Below are positions 16,890 to 28,319 of a stretch of DNA of 64,000 nucleotides, piece after piece; within the stretch, counting starts at the first letter, position 1, and the number at the start of each line of letters is the position of its first letter. The stretch is from positions 44,980 through 108,979 of the forward strand of contig NZ_JADFAJ010000014.1 in the NCBI RefSeq assembly GCF_015665295.1, given 5' to 3'. The DNA comes from Maricaulis sp. Its GTDB lineage: Bacteria; Pseudomonadota; Alphaproteobacteria; Caulobacterales; Maricaulaceae. Made by a program: the position numbers and the translations under genes. The notes beneath the pieces were generated by a model. It had not been told where the DNA came from, ran no database searches, and was given only the letters and a program-made list of their open reading frames with translations.

Positions 16890-17834
16890 ATGTTCCGTCT
16901 GCATCGCCTTTCTGTCCTCCTTGCGGCCATGACTGCCCTCGCCGCCTGTCAGGCAGAGGCCCCCGCGCCGGGCTTCACCGATCCGCATGCCGAGGCCCGA
17001 CCGATTGCCTGGAATGAACTCCTCGATCGTCCCCGCGAGACGGCGACGGCGCGCCTTGCCTTTGGCGAGGGCGAGCTGGAGTTTGGTGAGTTGTGGCTGC
17101 CCGAGGGCGAGGGGCCCTTCCCGGTCGTGGCCATGGTGCATGGCGGGTGCTGGCTATCGCAGATACCCGGCACGATCCTGCAGGATTATATCGCCGCCGA
17201 TCTGCGTGATCACGGGATTGCGGTCTGGAATCTCGAATATGCCCGTATCGGGCATGAGACCGGCGGTTGGCCGGGCACGTTCGAGGATATCGCCGACGGG
17301 ATGGATCACCTCCGCGTGGTCGCGGCGGACTATCCGCTCGATCTCGACCGTCTGGTTCTCACCGGTCATTCCGCTGGCGGACATCTCGCCCTGTGGGCGG
17401 CGGCGCGCGGCGGCCTGTCCGAGGACAGTCCAGCCTGGCGGGCCGACCCGCTGCTGCCCGATGCCGTCGTCACCCTGGCCGGGATCAATGACCTCGCCGA
17501 TTATCGCGCCCACGGGCCGGGGCGCTGCGGTGAGCCGGACACGGTGGATAATCTCATTGGCCCGGTCGAGGGTCAGACGCGCGAGCTAATGGCCCAGGTC
17601 TCGCCCGGCTCGATGGCCGGGATCGCGGTGGACCAGGTCATCATCTCCGGCGAGCTCGACCCGATCGTCCCGCCGGTGCTGGGCGCGCGCTACACCCTCC
17701 TCGCCGGTGCGCGGGGTGACACGGTGCGCCATGTCGTACTGCCCGCAGCGGGCCATTTCGAGCTGATCGATCCGACCGCGCCGGCCTGGCAGGATATCCG
17801 CGCCGTGCTGGTTGAGGCGCTGCAGGCAGATTAG
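16890..17834 (+). CDS. Alpha/beta hydrolase (BD-FAE/kynurenine formamidase-like) lipoprotein
   Basis: A 314-residue esterase-like protein. The N-terminus is a lipoprotein signal with lipobox LAAC (Cys20), so it is probably membrane-anchored on the periplasmic side. The fold is shown by the oxyanion motif HGGCW (84-88), the nucleophile elbow GHSAGG (Ser161), the acid in SGELDPIVPP and the histidine in AAGHFEL near the end. This arrangement is typical of the HGGW group that includes feruloyl/acetyl esterases and kynurenine formamidase. Substrate unknown. It is a single gene flanked on both sides by inverted-repeat elements. Confidence 0.8.
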   Translation: MFRLHRLSVLLAAMTALAACQAEAPAPGFTDPHAEARPIAWNELLDRPRETATARLAFGEGELEFGELWLPEGEGPFPVVAMVHGGCWLSQIPGTILQDYIAADLRDHGIAVWNLEYARIGHETGGWPGTFEDIADGMDHLRVVAADYPLDLDRLVLTGHSAGGHLALWAAARGGLSEDSPAWRADPLLPDAVVTLAGINDLADYRAHGPGRCGEPDTVDNLIGPVEGQTRELMAQVSPGSMAGIAVDQVIISGELDPIVPPVLGARYTLLAGARGDTVRHVVLPAAGHFELIDPTAPAWQDIRAVLVEALQAD

Positions 17835-17887
17835 GCAGCGGCACAAATGTGCCCAGTCATGCTTATCTGTCTTTCCGGCAGACAGCC

Positions 17888-17962
17888 GCATCCGCTTCGT
17901 CAGCTCAAGGGTGAAACCGCGGAGCGGCGGCTTCGCCGCCCTTGACCTGACGAAGCGGATGC
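17888..17962. repeat. Long inverted repeat with 24-bp arms
   Basis: The arms begin GCATCCGCTTCGTCAG and end with its reverse complement; over 24 bp there is one mismatch. A second hairpin (GCGGCG-GCTT-CGCCGC, 17925-17940) sits within the loop side. There is no T-tract, so a simple terminator is unlikely, although the structure could still end or protect the hydrolase transcript. Confidence 0.8.
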
Positions 17963-18106
17963 GGCGCACTGGCTGGCATGACAATCAAGGTCTTTTCCCG
18001 AGCTTTCGCTCGTGTCCGGACCCACAGCACCCGCCCCCCACACCCTCCCCGCTTGATTTCCGCGCCGTCAGCGTCCACACCGCCCGCCTGATCCGGAGAG
18101 CTTCCC

Positions 18107-18970
18107 ATGACCACGCTTTGGCGCCTGACTGCCCTGTCCGATTTTGCCACGCTTGCCGATGTCGTCGAGCGGCTCGACGCGGTCTTTCCGCCGGTTGCGC
18201 TCAGCTGGGCGATCTTTGAGGAGGGCGAGACAGCGCGCCTCGACGTGCTGTTCCAGGCGATGCCCGATGAAGCCGCCTTCCGCGCCGCTTCGGGTCTGAG
18301 CGAGGATATCCTGGTCGAATTCGGCCCGCTGCCGGAAGAGGACTGGGTGCGCCTGTCGCTGCAGGGCCTCAAGCCGATTGTCGCCGGACGCTTCACCCTG
18401 TTTGGCGCGCATGACCGAGACGCGGTCGAAACGGGCCAGATCGGTATCGAGATCGAGGCCGGACCGGCTTTCGGCACCGGTCATCACGGCACCACGCGCG
18501 GCTGCCTGATCGCCTTCTCGGAAATGCTCGATGCCGGCGCGGCGCCGGCGACGGTTTTCGACCTGGGTTGCGGCACGGCCGTCCTGGCGATCGCCGCCGC
18601 CAAGGTCCTGCCCGAGGCCGAGGTGCTGGCCTCGGATATCGATCCGGAAGCCATCGAGGAAAGCCTCGAGAACTGCACCAAGAACGCCACCCCCGGCATC
18701 GACTGTTTCGTCGCCGAGGGCCTCGACCATGCCAAGCTGGCCGGTCGCCGGTTCGAGCTGGTCTTTGCCAATATCCTGGCCGGACCGCTGGTCGAACTGG
18801 CCCCGGGTGTCGCGGAGATTCTGGCGCCCGGCGGCAAGGTCATCCTGTCCGGCCTGCTGACCGAACAGGAAACCCTGGTCCGCGCCGCCTATGAAGCCGC
18901 CGGCCTCAGCGTCCACCGCCAACCGCCCCTGGAAGGCTGGGAGACGCTGGTCGCCAGCAAGACAGGCTGA
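18107..18970 (+). CDS. prmA: Ribosomal protein L11 methyltransferase
   Basis: A 287-residue class I SAM-dependent methyltransferase that trimethylates lysine side chains and the N-terminus of ribosomal protein L11. The family hallmarks are FGTGHHGTTR (near residue 123), SAM-binding motif I FDLGCGTAVLAIAAAKV (near residue 149), the acidic residue ending strand 2 in SDIDPEA, and ANILAGPL, the PrmA form of the NPPY-like motif. Length is normal for the family. The ATG follows GGAGAGC by about six bases. It is monocistronic and converges on the serine hydrolase gene five bases away. Confidence 0.93.
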   Translation: MTTLWRLTALSDFATLADVVERLDAVFPPVALSWAIFEEGETARLDVLFQAMPDEAAFRAASGLSEDILVEFGPLPEEDWVRLSLQGLKPIVAGRFTLFGAHDRDAVETGQIGIEIEAGPAFGTGHHGTTRGCLIAFSEMLDAGAAPATVFDLGCGTAVLAIAAAKVLPEAEVLASDIDPEAIEESLENCTKNATPGIDCFVAEGLDHAKLAGRRFELVFANILAGPLVELAPGVAEILAPGGKVILSGLLTEQETLVRAAYEAAGLSVHRQPPLEGWETLVASKTG

Positions 18971-18974
18971 GCCG

Positions 18975-20021
18975 CTAGTCTTCTGCCGGCGCCTCGCCAG
19001 TAAAGCCGGCAAAAAGATCGGCGAGCCGGATGGAAAGAGCCTGCAAATTCTCGCTGTCGGCATTTCCGGTCAGCGCGACAGAGACCCCGGGCTCGACATA
19101 GACCAGCAGGAAAGACCGCCCGCCCGGCGAACCGCCCGAGTGCGCGGCATAGTGCAGGTCCAGTCCGGCATCATGGCCCGCCCACGGGCCCGGGAGGTCG
19201 CCCCAGCTTGCCAGGTCGACGATATCACCCGCTGCGAGCGCCGCGCCCATGGCCGCCAGTTCGCGCGAACTCATCAACAGCCCGCCCGCGCCGAACTTGC
19301 ACTCGGCCGACAGGCCCGCGACGATCTCCGGCCCCGACCCGACATCCACCCAATTGCGGGCCTTGTCGGCCAGCTCGCTGTCGCGGCGGGCCAGATAGAC
19401 CGCCTCGCCCAGCACATGCGTCATGGCAGCGTCGAAGTTTTCCGTGCCGGTGAGCTGCACCAGTAGATGGCTCAACAACACATAGCCATAGGTCGAGTAG
19501 CTCATCTCGCCTTCGACCGGCGGGCTCAAGGGGTCAGCGATGAAATGCCCGAGCGCATCGGCCGGGGTCTCGCAACGCCGGTCGGAAAAGGCGATCCAGT
19601 CCTCCCGCGAGGTGTAGTGTCGCACACCGGCTGTGTGCTCGAGCAAGGCGCGCAGGGTAACGGCGTCATAGGCCGCCGGAAGCGTGGCATCGATGGCGCG
19701 GACCGGCATGTCGAGGTCCAGCCCCTCGGTTTCCGCAAGACGGGCATAGGCCAGCGCCGTGAACATCTTGGCGACCGAGTAGACATTATAGGCCTGGGTC
19801 ACCCCATCCGCCGCGTCACGCGCGGTGCCGCCTTCGGCCTCCCAGACAATCTCGCCCTCCACCATGATGGTGGCGTTGAGGGCGGGGTAGTGGGCCGCCA
19901 TCTCGTCAAAGGCGGCGCGCGCTTCGTCAGCGCTATCGGATGCGGCAACCGCGGCGGCGCCACTCAGCCAGAGGCTTGCGGCCAGTGCGGTTCCGGTGAA
20001 AAAACGTCCAATCGTCAGCAT
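18975..20021 (-). CDS. LACTB-like serine hydrolase (beta-lactamase family S12)
   Basis: A 348-residue exported protein with a signal peptide (about residues 1-27). The serine-active motif SVAK is at Ser82-Lys85, and YSTYGY (175-180) stands where penicillin-binding proteins have Y-x-N; Tyr-Ser-Thr here matches the LACTB subgroup. HSGGSPGG near the end replaces the KTG box. LACTB-type enzymes act on peptides or esters, and a true beta-lactamase is unlikely. The start at 20021 was chosen because of GAGAGA upstream. It is divergently transcribed from a membrane LytTR gene across an 82-bp gap, so the two may share control. Confidence 0.8.
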   Translation of the reverse strand: MLTIGRFFTGTALAASLWLSGAAAVAASDSADEARAAFDEMAAHYPALNATIMVEGEIVWEAEGGTARDAADGVTQAYNVYSVAKMFTALAYARLAETEGLDLDMPVRAIDATLPAAYDAVTLRALLEHTAGVRHYTSREDWIAFSDRRCETPADALGHFIADPLSPPVEGEMSYSTYGYVLLSHLLVQLTGTENFDAAMTHVLGEAVYLARRDSELADKARNWVDVGSGPEIVAGLSAECKFGAGGLLMSSRELAAMGAALAAGDIVDLASWGDLPGPWAGHDAGLDLHYAAHSGGSPGGRSFLLVYVEPGVSVALTGNADSENLQALSIRLADLFAGFTGEAPAED

Positions 20022-20103
20022 GGGTCTCTCTGTTGTTGACTTGCCCCCCGGCACGCCTTCCGCTTGCCGTTCCCGGCACGCACTCACCACAGCAAAAGGA
20101 CGA

Positions 20104-21579
20104 ATGGCTCACATGACGGCTGGATGGCTCAAGGCAATGGCAGCACGCCGGGCGGGACTGGAAAGCCTCGCCCTGATGCTGCTGGCCCTTGCTGTCCTCC
20201 TGCTGGCTCCCCGGCAGGGACTCGAAGCCCGCATGCCGGCCAGCGTGCGCTATATCGATGCCGATATCGGGCTTGATGCTGCGGCGGCGCCGGAAACCGG
20301 TAGCCCTATCGGCTATCGCGCCATCGGCCGCCCCGTCAGCGCCGGGTGGCTGGTTTGGGATGCGGTCCCGATCTCGCCGGACGGACCGCCGCCGGCGATT
20401 TCCACCTCGGGCCCCTTCTCCGCAACCCTGTGGTTCAATGGCGTCCGGATCGGTCAGAAAGGTGAGCCGGCAAGTACGGCAGCAGACGAGCAGGCCGGAC
20501 CGATCGACAGCCTGTTCTCCGTGCCGACCGCGCTGATCCGTCCCGAGGGCAATCAGCTGGTCATGCGCCTGTCCAGTCACAGGGCCGGCTATACACCGTC
20601 CAGTGTTGTCCAGTCCCTGTTTGTGACGCCCTACAGCGCCGACACGCGGCGACCGGTTCGCTACTACCTGCCCCTGGCGGTTTTCGGGGTCAGCCTTGTC
20701 GCGCTGGCAGTCGGCTTTGGCCTGCGGGCGCGGCGGATCGGAGACGGGCGCGGCCTGCGGCTATCGCTGGCCCTGGCCGGTCTGACCCTGGCCGGTGCCG
20801 CGGAATTCTCCCGCGCGCTGATCAATTATCCCTATGACTGGCACCAGCCCCGGCAAGCCATCAGCCTGATCGGACTGGCCGTTTTCGGGCTCGCCATGCT
20901 GCGCTTTTCCCAGCTTCGCTGGCCCGCCTCGCCGCGCCTCGCGCAGGCCTGGCTGGCAATATCCGCCGCCCTGGCGTTGATCGGGGCCTTCCTTGTCACC
21001 GGCTATGACGGGAAATCAGCCGCGGTGACCGCCTGCCTGACCTCGTCCCTTTCGGTATGGATCGGCTGGCGCGGTCGGGGGGCGGCGCGGGTGCTGGCGT
21101 TCGGCTTTGCCGCCCTGCCGCTCTATGCGCTTTGGTTACCGGCCGATCTTATCGACCGCGGCATTTATGTGCTGGTTGTCGGGCTGCTGGCGCTGCCCGC
21201 CATCCGCTTTCCGGCTTTGCTTCAACCGGTTCCGGAGGCCCCGGCGGCGACACTGGCCCTGCAGGCCACCGGACGGCTGACCCGGATCGCCCATGCGGAC
21301 ATTTCCCACCTGGTCGCGGCCGGCAATTACACAGAGGTGCACACGACGCGCGGCGTCCACCATCTGGACAATCGGAATCTGAGCGCCCTGCTGGGCCTGT
21401 TACCCAAGCAATTTGTCCGCATTCACCGGTCACACGCCGTCAATCTCGACGAGGCGGAGACGCTGACCAACGCACCGGGCAGCAAATACGAACTCCTGCT
21501 CAGCTCCGGCGCCCGCATTCCCGTCAGCCGCAGCGAAGTGGACGGCCTGCGTGAACGCCTGGCCGGCCGAACGACCTGA
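20104..21579 (+). CDS. Membrane protein with C-terminal LytTR DNA-binding domain
   Basis: A 491-residue protein. An N-terminal membrane segment (about 15-38) is followed by an extracytoplasmic domain of about 150 residues, a block of six to seven membrane helices (about 180-370), and a LytTR domain (about 395-490). The last holds HADISHLVAAGNYTEVHT and FVRIHRSHAVNL, which form the beta strands that touch DNA. Such one-component membrane regulators sense a signal outside or in the membrane and bind DNA directly. The ATG at 20104 lies just after AAAGGA. It is divergent from the LACTB-like gene, a candidate target. Confidence 0.8.
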   Translation: MAHMTAGWLKAMAARRAGLESLALMLLALAVLLLAPRQGLEARMPASVRYIDADIGLDAAAAPETGSPIGYRAIGRPVSAGWLVWDAVPISPDGPPPAISTSGPFSATLWFNGVRIGQKGEPASTAADEQAGPIDSLFSVPTALIRPEGNQLVMRLSSHRAGYTPSSVVQSLFVTPYSADTRRPVRYYLPLAVFGVSLVALAVGFGLRARRIGDGRGLRLSLALAGLTLAGAAEFSRALINYPYDWHQPRQAISLIGLAVFGLAMLRFSQLRWPASPRLAQAWLAISAALALIGAFLVTGYDGKSAAVTACLTSSLSVWIGWRGRGAARVLAFGFAALPLYALWLPADLIDRGIYVLVVGLLALPAIRFPALLQPVPEAPAATLALQATGRLTRIAHADISHLVAAGNYTEVHTTRGVHHLDNRNLSALLGLLPKQFVRIHRSHAVNLDEAETLTNAPGSKYELLLSSGARIPVSRSEVDGLRERLAGRTT

Positions 21580-21741
21580 TCAGGCGCGCTTGCCCTTGAG
21601 GCCGAAACTGGCGAGGAAGGCGTTGACATCGGTATTGCGCGGCATGCGACGGACACCGGCGCGTTCGCGATTGCGGTCGAGCGACCGGTTCAGCATGTCG
21701 TTGGCGTTCATCGAGCGCCAGTCATCAATCCCGTACAGCAT
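21580..21741 (-). CDS. Small hypothetical protein
   Basis: A 53-residue protein starting MLYGIDDWRSMN and ending in a basic GLKGKRA tail, preceded by an unusually strong ribosome binding site (GAGGAG, six bases before the ATG at 21741). The composition is soluble and charged, without a signal peptide. Its stop touches the stop of the LytTR gene. It is probably real because of the start signal and coding-like codon use, but no family is recognised. Confidence 0.55.
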   Translation of the reverse strand: MLYGIDDWRSMNANDMLNRSLDRNRERAGVRRMPRNTDVNAFLASFGLKGKRA

Positions 21742-21942
21742 GGGAAACTCCTCAAAATTCACGGCGCTTTAGCCATGAATTGCTGCGGCTGCGAAGCGGC
21801 GCTTCAGCAAGCCAGCACTGCGCAAATGCATGGCCTCGCCAACGCGTCATGCCCGTGACCCTGTCGGGTGGCTTTGGCCTGCCTGTGCAGGCCCCGTTCA
21901 CAGGCATTGAACCGGCTTCACGGGAAGCATACCTTGCGGCCC

Positions 21943-23781
21943 ATGACCCAGATGATTTCACAGACTTTCGACGTTAAGGGCGGCCCGCATTATGGCCGCG
22001 AGAACCTGCCCAAGCTGCGCGCCGCGCTGAAGACGCTGGGCCTGGATGGCTTCCTCGTTCCGCACGAGGACGAATACGACAATGAATACCTGCCGGACTG
22101 CAATGAGCGGCTCCTTTGGGCGACCGGCTTTTCCGGCTCTGCCGGGGCCGCCATTGTCATGCTCGACCGTGCGGCCCTGCTGGTTGACGGCCGCTACACC
22201 GCGCAAGGCCGCCAGCAAACAGACACCAGCCTGTTCGAGCAGTGCGACCTGGTCGGCCTGGGCCTTTACGGCTGGATCGAGGAAAATGGCCGCAAGGGTG
22301 AGAAGATCGGTTATGACGCCCGTCTGCACAGCCCGGCCGCGCTTGATCTTCTGAAGACCGCCGCCATGCGCGCCGGTGTCGAGCTCGTGTCGGTCGAGAC
22401 CAATCCGATCGATGTCGCCTGGACCGACCGTCCGGCGGCCCCGAAGGCCGACATCATTCCGCACCCCATCGAGTTTGCCGGCGAGGATCACGCCTCCAAG
22501 CGCCAGCGTATCGGCATTGCCATCGAACGCGGCGGTGCCGACGCGGCGGTCATCACGGCCCCGCCCTCGATCGCCTGGCTCTTCAATGTCCGCGGCGGCG
22601 ACGTCTCGCGCTCGCCGCTGCCCTTGTCCGCCGCCCTGATCAGCAAGGACGGCACCGCGACCTTCTTCGTCGATCCCGACAAGCTGACCGACGAAACCCG
22701 CTCCCATCTCGGCAATGAAATCGCCGTGCGCCCGGAGAGCGAGTTTGGTGCCGGCCTGGCCGAGCTTGAAGGCAAAAAGGTCCGCGTCGACCCGACCACG
22801 GCCTCGGCCTGGGTGTTCGAGACGCTCAAGGCCGGCGGCGCCGAGGTGCAGTCGCTGGAAGACCCGGTCATGCGTCCCAAGGCGGCCAAGAATCCGGCCG
22901 AAGTGGAAGGCTCGCGCCAGGCCCATATCCGTGATGGCGGTGCGATCACGCGCTTCCTGCACTGGCTCGATACCGAGGCCCAGTCGGGCGAGGTCGACGA
23001 GATCCAGGCCGCCCAGAAGCTGGAAAGCCTGCGCAAGGAATTGCCGGAACTGCGGGATTTGTCCTTCGATACAATCTCCGGCGCCCAGGGCAATGCCGCC
23101 TTCGCGCATTACCGCGTGTCGGAAGCCTCCAACCTCAAACTGACCCCGGGTTCGCTCTTCCTGGTCGATAGTGGCGGCCAGTATCCGGACGGAACAACCG
23201 ACATCACGCGGACCGTGCCGATCGGCGATCCGACGGCCGAGATGAAGACGCAATATACCCGCGTCCTCAAGGGTCATATTGCCCTCTCGATGGTGCGTTT
23301 CCCGAAGGGCACCACGGGTACCCAACTCGACATTCTCGCCCGCTTTCCGCTCTGGCAGGCCGGCTTCGACTATGATCACGGCACCGGCCATGGCGTCGGC
23401 AGTTTCCTCGGCGTGCACGAAGGACCGCAGCGGATCTCCAAGGCCCCCAATGCGGTCGCGCTGGAGCCGGGCATGATCCTGTCCAACGAGCCGGGCTACT
23501 ACAAGGAAGACGGGTTCGGCATCCGGATCGAGAACCTGCAGGTCGTCACCCCGGCCGCGGACATTCGCGGCGGTGAGCGTCCGATGCTCGGCTTCGAAAC
23601 GCTGACCGTCGCGCCGATCCACAAGGGTCTGATCGACACCCACCTCCTGACCGGCGACGAGATCGCCTGGCTTGACAGCTATCACGCCATGGTGCGGGAG
23701 AAAGTCCTGCCGCTGGTCGAGGGCGCGGTCGCCGACTGGCTGATCAGGGCCACCGAGCCGATCGCGGGAGCCACGCCCTAG
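21943..23781 (+). CDS. Aminopeptidase P family (M24B) Xaa-Pro aminopeptidase
   Basis: A 612-residue protein of the long, three-domain aminopeptidase P type. Two creatinase-like N-terminal domains (about 1-310) precede the pita-bread catalytic domain. The metal ligands are visible in order: LVDSGGQYPDG and DITRT (Asp, Asp), GTGHGVGSFLGVHEGP (His), ILSNEPGYY (Glu) and GIRIENLQ (Glu). The enzyme removes an N-terminal residue preceding proline, using two Mn ions. The start at 21943 lacks a good ribosome binding site; the ATG three codons on is equally possible. The stop overlaps the GTG of the next gene by one base. Confidence 0.9.
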   Translation: MTQMISQTFDVKGGPHYGRENLPKLRAALKTLGLDGFLVPHEDEYDNEYLPDCNERLLWATGFSGSAGAAIVMLDRAALLVDGRYTAQGRQQTDTSLFEQCDLVGLGLYGWIEENGRKGEKIGYDARLHSPAALDLLKTAAMRAGVELVSVETNPIDVAWTDRPAAPKADIIPHPIEFAGEDHASKRQRIGIAIERGGADAAVITAPPSIAWLFNVRGGDVSRSPLPLSAALISKDGTATFFVDPDKLTDETRSHLGNEIAVRPESEFGAGLAELEGKKVRVDPTTASAWVFETLKAGGAEVQSLEDPVMRPKAAKNPAEVEGSRQAHIRDGGAITRFLHWLDTEAQSGEVDEIQAAQKLESLRKELPELRDLSFDTISGAQGNAAFAHYRVSEASNLKLTPGSLFLVDSGGQYPDGTTDITRTVPIGDPTAEMKTQYTRVLKGHIALSMVRFPKGTTGTQLDILARFPLWQAGFDYDHGTGHGVGSFLGVHEGPQRISKAPNAVALEPGMILSNEPGYYKEDGFGIRIENLQVVTPAADIRGGERPMLGFETLTVAPIHKGLIDTHLLTGDEIAWLDSYHAMVREKVLPLVEGAVADWLIRATEPIAGATP

Positions 23782-24311
23782 TGCGCCTGCCCGTATCCAT
23801 ACTGATTGCAGCCGCCTTTCTGGGCGGCTGCTTTTATTCCGAGGATGCCCTCATCGCGCGAGGCCAGGCCGACTTCCCGCTGGAAGAAGGCACCTACAGC
23901 CACACCCCCTATCTCGCCGACGGCGTCACACCGTTCGACCGTCCCGCCTGGACCGGCGAGATCGAGCGCAGCTGGGGTCGCTATGTCTCGGATGATGAGG
24001 GTTTCCCGCATGACGGGATGCGGCTGAAACAGATCGCGGACGGGCTGTTCATTGCCATGAAACGCGATGACGAGAATTGGAGCTACGGCCTCGTCCGGGT
24101 CTTCCCCGGCGGCATTGCCACCTATCACGCCCCGGAATGCAGCAATGTCGAAGGCGACATTCTCGAACGCTATGACGTCACCGAACATGAAACCGAGCGC
24201 GGCTATTGCCAGGTAACCGACTGGGACCGTCTGGTCGGCGTGATGCTGAGCTATGTCGATGCCATGGGCGAAAACATGCCGATCGACGGGGTGTATCGCC
24301 GGGTCGACTAG
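23781..24311 (+). CDS. Hypothetical lipoprotein
   Basis: A 176-residue protein with a lipoprotein signal: MRLPVSILIAAAFLGGC, lipobox LGGC (Cys17). The mature part is soluble and acidic, with two further cysteines (ECSN and YCQV) that may pair. No domain is recognised. The GTG start shares a base with the aminopeptidase stop (TAGTG), so it is probably translated by reinitiation from the same mRNA. Confidence 0.65.
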   Translation: MRLPVSILIAAAFLGGCFYSEDALIARGQADFPLEEGTYSHTPYLADGVTPFDRPAWTGEIERSWGRYVSDDEGFPHDGMRLKQIADGLFIAMKRDDENWSYGLVRVFPGGIATYHAPECSNVEGDILERYDVTEHETERGYCQVTDWDRLVGVMLSYVDAMGENMPIDGVYRRVD

Positions 24312-24430
24312 GCAGTTTTCCTTAACCATCCTTCCCCTATCCTCGCTGCAATCGGGGAGACAGGGCGCTGAGCAACTGGACACTAATCGACCGTTTCCAC
24401 GGATGCGAAGACTCCGGTGATCTGACGCGG

Positions 24431-26143
24431 ATGCTGCGCACGCGGCTCGCCTTCACGTTCTCGGTCCTGCTGATGCTTATCGCGCTGGGCAATACGGGGA
24501 TATTGCTGCTCAGCCCGGACACGCGGCCCGGCATGATCATACTGGGCATTGTGGCCGTCGCCGCGATCGCCGGTAGCGGCCTGGCCGGGGCCTGGTTGCG
24601 CAAGCCTTCGGCGACCATGGTCCTGATCGCGATCTTCACCGTCCTGATCCTGAGCGGCGCCATTTACGGCAATCGGGGCGGCATTCCGCCCGCCTTTGCC
24701 TACCTGCCCTGCATCATGCTGGGATTCTATCAATTCTGGGGTCCGCGCAGCCTGCTGGTTTCAGCCCCCGCCGTGGCTATCGGGTTCGCGGCGGTATTCT
24801 ACCTCGCCGCCACGCATGATGTGTCGACGCCCTATCCGATCATGGCCATGAGCGCTGCGCTTTGCTTCTCCTGCTTCTGGCTCATCTGCCTGGCCGCTGT
24901 TTTCAACTCCGTCCAGCGCCTCACCGAAGAGCGGCTTAAACAGACCAATCACAGCCTGCTCGCCGCGCTTGATGCGAGCCATGCGGCACAGCGCGCCAAG
25001 AGCGAGTTTCTCGCCAATGTCGGACACGAGGTGCGCACGCCCCTTAACGGTGTGCTCGGCATGGCCGATGTCATGCACCGCGTCGGCGGACTGCCGCCCG
25101 ACCAGGCCGAGCGGCTCGACCTGATCCGCGAGAGCGGAGCCACGCTGCTGGAATTGCTCAACGAGATTCTCGATCAGTCCAAAATCGAAACCGGTCAGGT
25201 CGTAACAGAATCCGTCGACTTCAGCCTGCCCTCCCTGATCGAGAAAACTGCGGCAAGCTGGCGGCCCGAAGCCGAGAGTCGCGGGCTGGACCTGCATGTC
25301 GATCTGGCCGGCCTGGAACAGGCCGACCTGCAGGGAGATCCGCTGCGCCTGCGCCAGATCCTCAATAATCTGGTGTCCAATGCGCTGAAATTTACTGCCG
25401 CCGGCCAGGTCACGCTGAGCACCAGCCAGGTCCGCGAGACCGGCAATGATGTCTGGCTGACCCGGCTCGAAGTCAGCGATACCGGCACCGGCATTCCCGA
25501 AGACAAGCTGGAGAGTATTTTCGAAGCCTTCCAACAGGCCGACGCCTCGATCACCCGGCGCTATGGCGGCACCGGCCTGGGCCTGTCAATCAGTCGCCAG
25601 CTGGCGCGTCTGATGGGCGGCGAGCTTGCCGTGCGGCCCAATCCGGAAGGCGGCAGCTGCTTCTGCCTCACTGTACCGCTGGCGCAGGGCATGCCGGTCG
25701 CGGCCGCGGCTGCCGACGACGCACACTGTGGCAATCCGGGTCTCGACCTCGACACCCCGGTCAGCATCCTGTCTGTCGATGACGTGGCGACCAATCACAT
25801 CGTGCTGCGAGCCTTGCTGGAACAGGTCATGGGCGGATGCGAGCTGACGATCGACACGGCCCTTTCCGGTCCCGCCGCAATCGAGGCGGTGCGGCAAAAC
25901 CGCTATGACCTGATCTTCATGGATATCCAGATGCCGGAAATGGACGGCATGACTGCGGCGCGCCTGATCCGGGATGAAGCGGGCGGAGCCGATATTCCCG
26001 TCATCGCTGTCTCCGCGCTGGAAGCCGACCAGAGCGAGCGCATCCTGCCGACGGATCTGTTCGCCGACATCCTCGGCAAGCCCACCTCGCTGAAGGCGCT
26101 GCAGCAGGTCCTTCTGGCCTGGCAGCAAGGGCGGCTGGCTTGA
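24431..26143 (+). CDS. Hybrid sensor histidine kinase with receiver domain
   Basis: A 570-residue protein. Residues 1-160 form about six membrane helices without a clear periplasmic sensor domain. Next come a short coiled coil, a HisKA domain with the phosphoacceptor NVGHEVRTPLNG (His199), an HATPase_c domain (N-box LNNLVSNALKF, G1 box DTGTGIPE, G2 box GGTGLGLSIS), and a C-terminal receiver domain with the phosphoacceptor MDIQMPEMDG (Asp498) and conserved Lys in GKPTS. This order is typical of hybrid kinases such as CckA-like or BarA-like sensors without Hpt. The cognate partner is not in the window. The start lacks a strong ribosome binding site. Confidence 0.9.
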   Translation: MLRTRLAFTFSVLLMLIALGNTGILLLSPDTRPGMIILGIVAVAAIAGSGLAGAWLRKPSATMVLIAIFTVLILSGAIYGNRGGIPPAFAYLPCIMLGFYQFWGPRSLLVSAPAVAIGFAAVFYLAATHDVSTPYPIMAMSAALCFSCFWLICLAAVFNSVQRLTEERLKQTNHSLLAALDASHAAQRAKSEFLANVGHEVRTPLNGVLGMADVMHRVGGLPPDQAERLDLIRESGATLLELLNEILDQSKIETGQVVTESVDFSLPSLIEKTAASWRPEAESRGLDLHVDLAGLEQADLQGDPLRLRQILNNLVSNALKFTAAGQVTLSTSQVRETGNDVWLTRLEVSDTGTGIPEDKLESIFEAFQQADASITRRYGGTGLGLSISRQLARLMGGELAVRPNPEGGSCFCLTVPLAQGMPVAAAAADDAHCGNPGLDLDTPVSILSVDDVATNHIVLRALLEQVMGGCELTIDTALSGPAAIEAVRQNRYDLIFMDIQMPEMDGMTAARLIRDEAGGADIPVIAVSALEADQSERILPTDLFADILGKPTSLKALQQVLLAWQQGRLA

Positions 26144-26177
26144 CGGCCGGCCATCATCGCTGAGCCAGACGCAGCAG

Positions 26178-28301
<2,124 letters not shown>

Positions 28302-28319
28302 TCAAATCAGACCGGCAGT

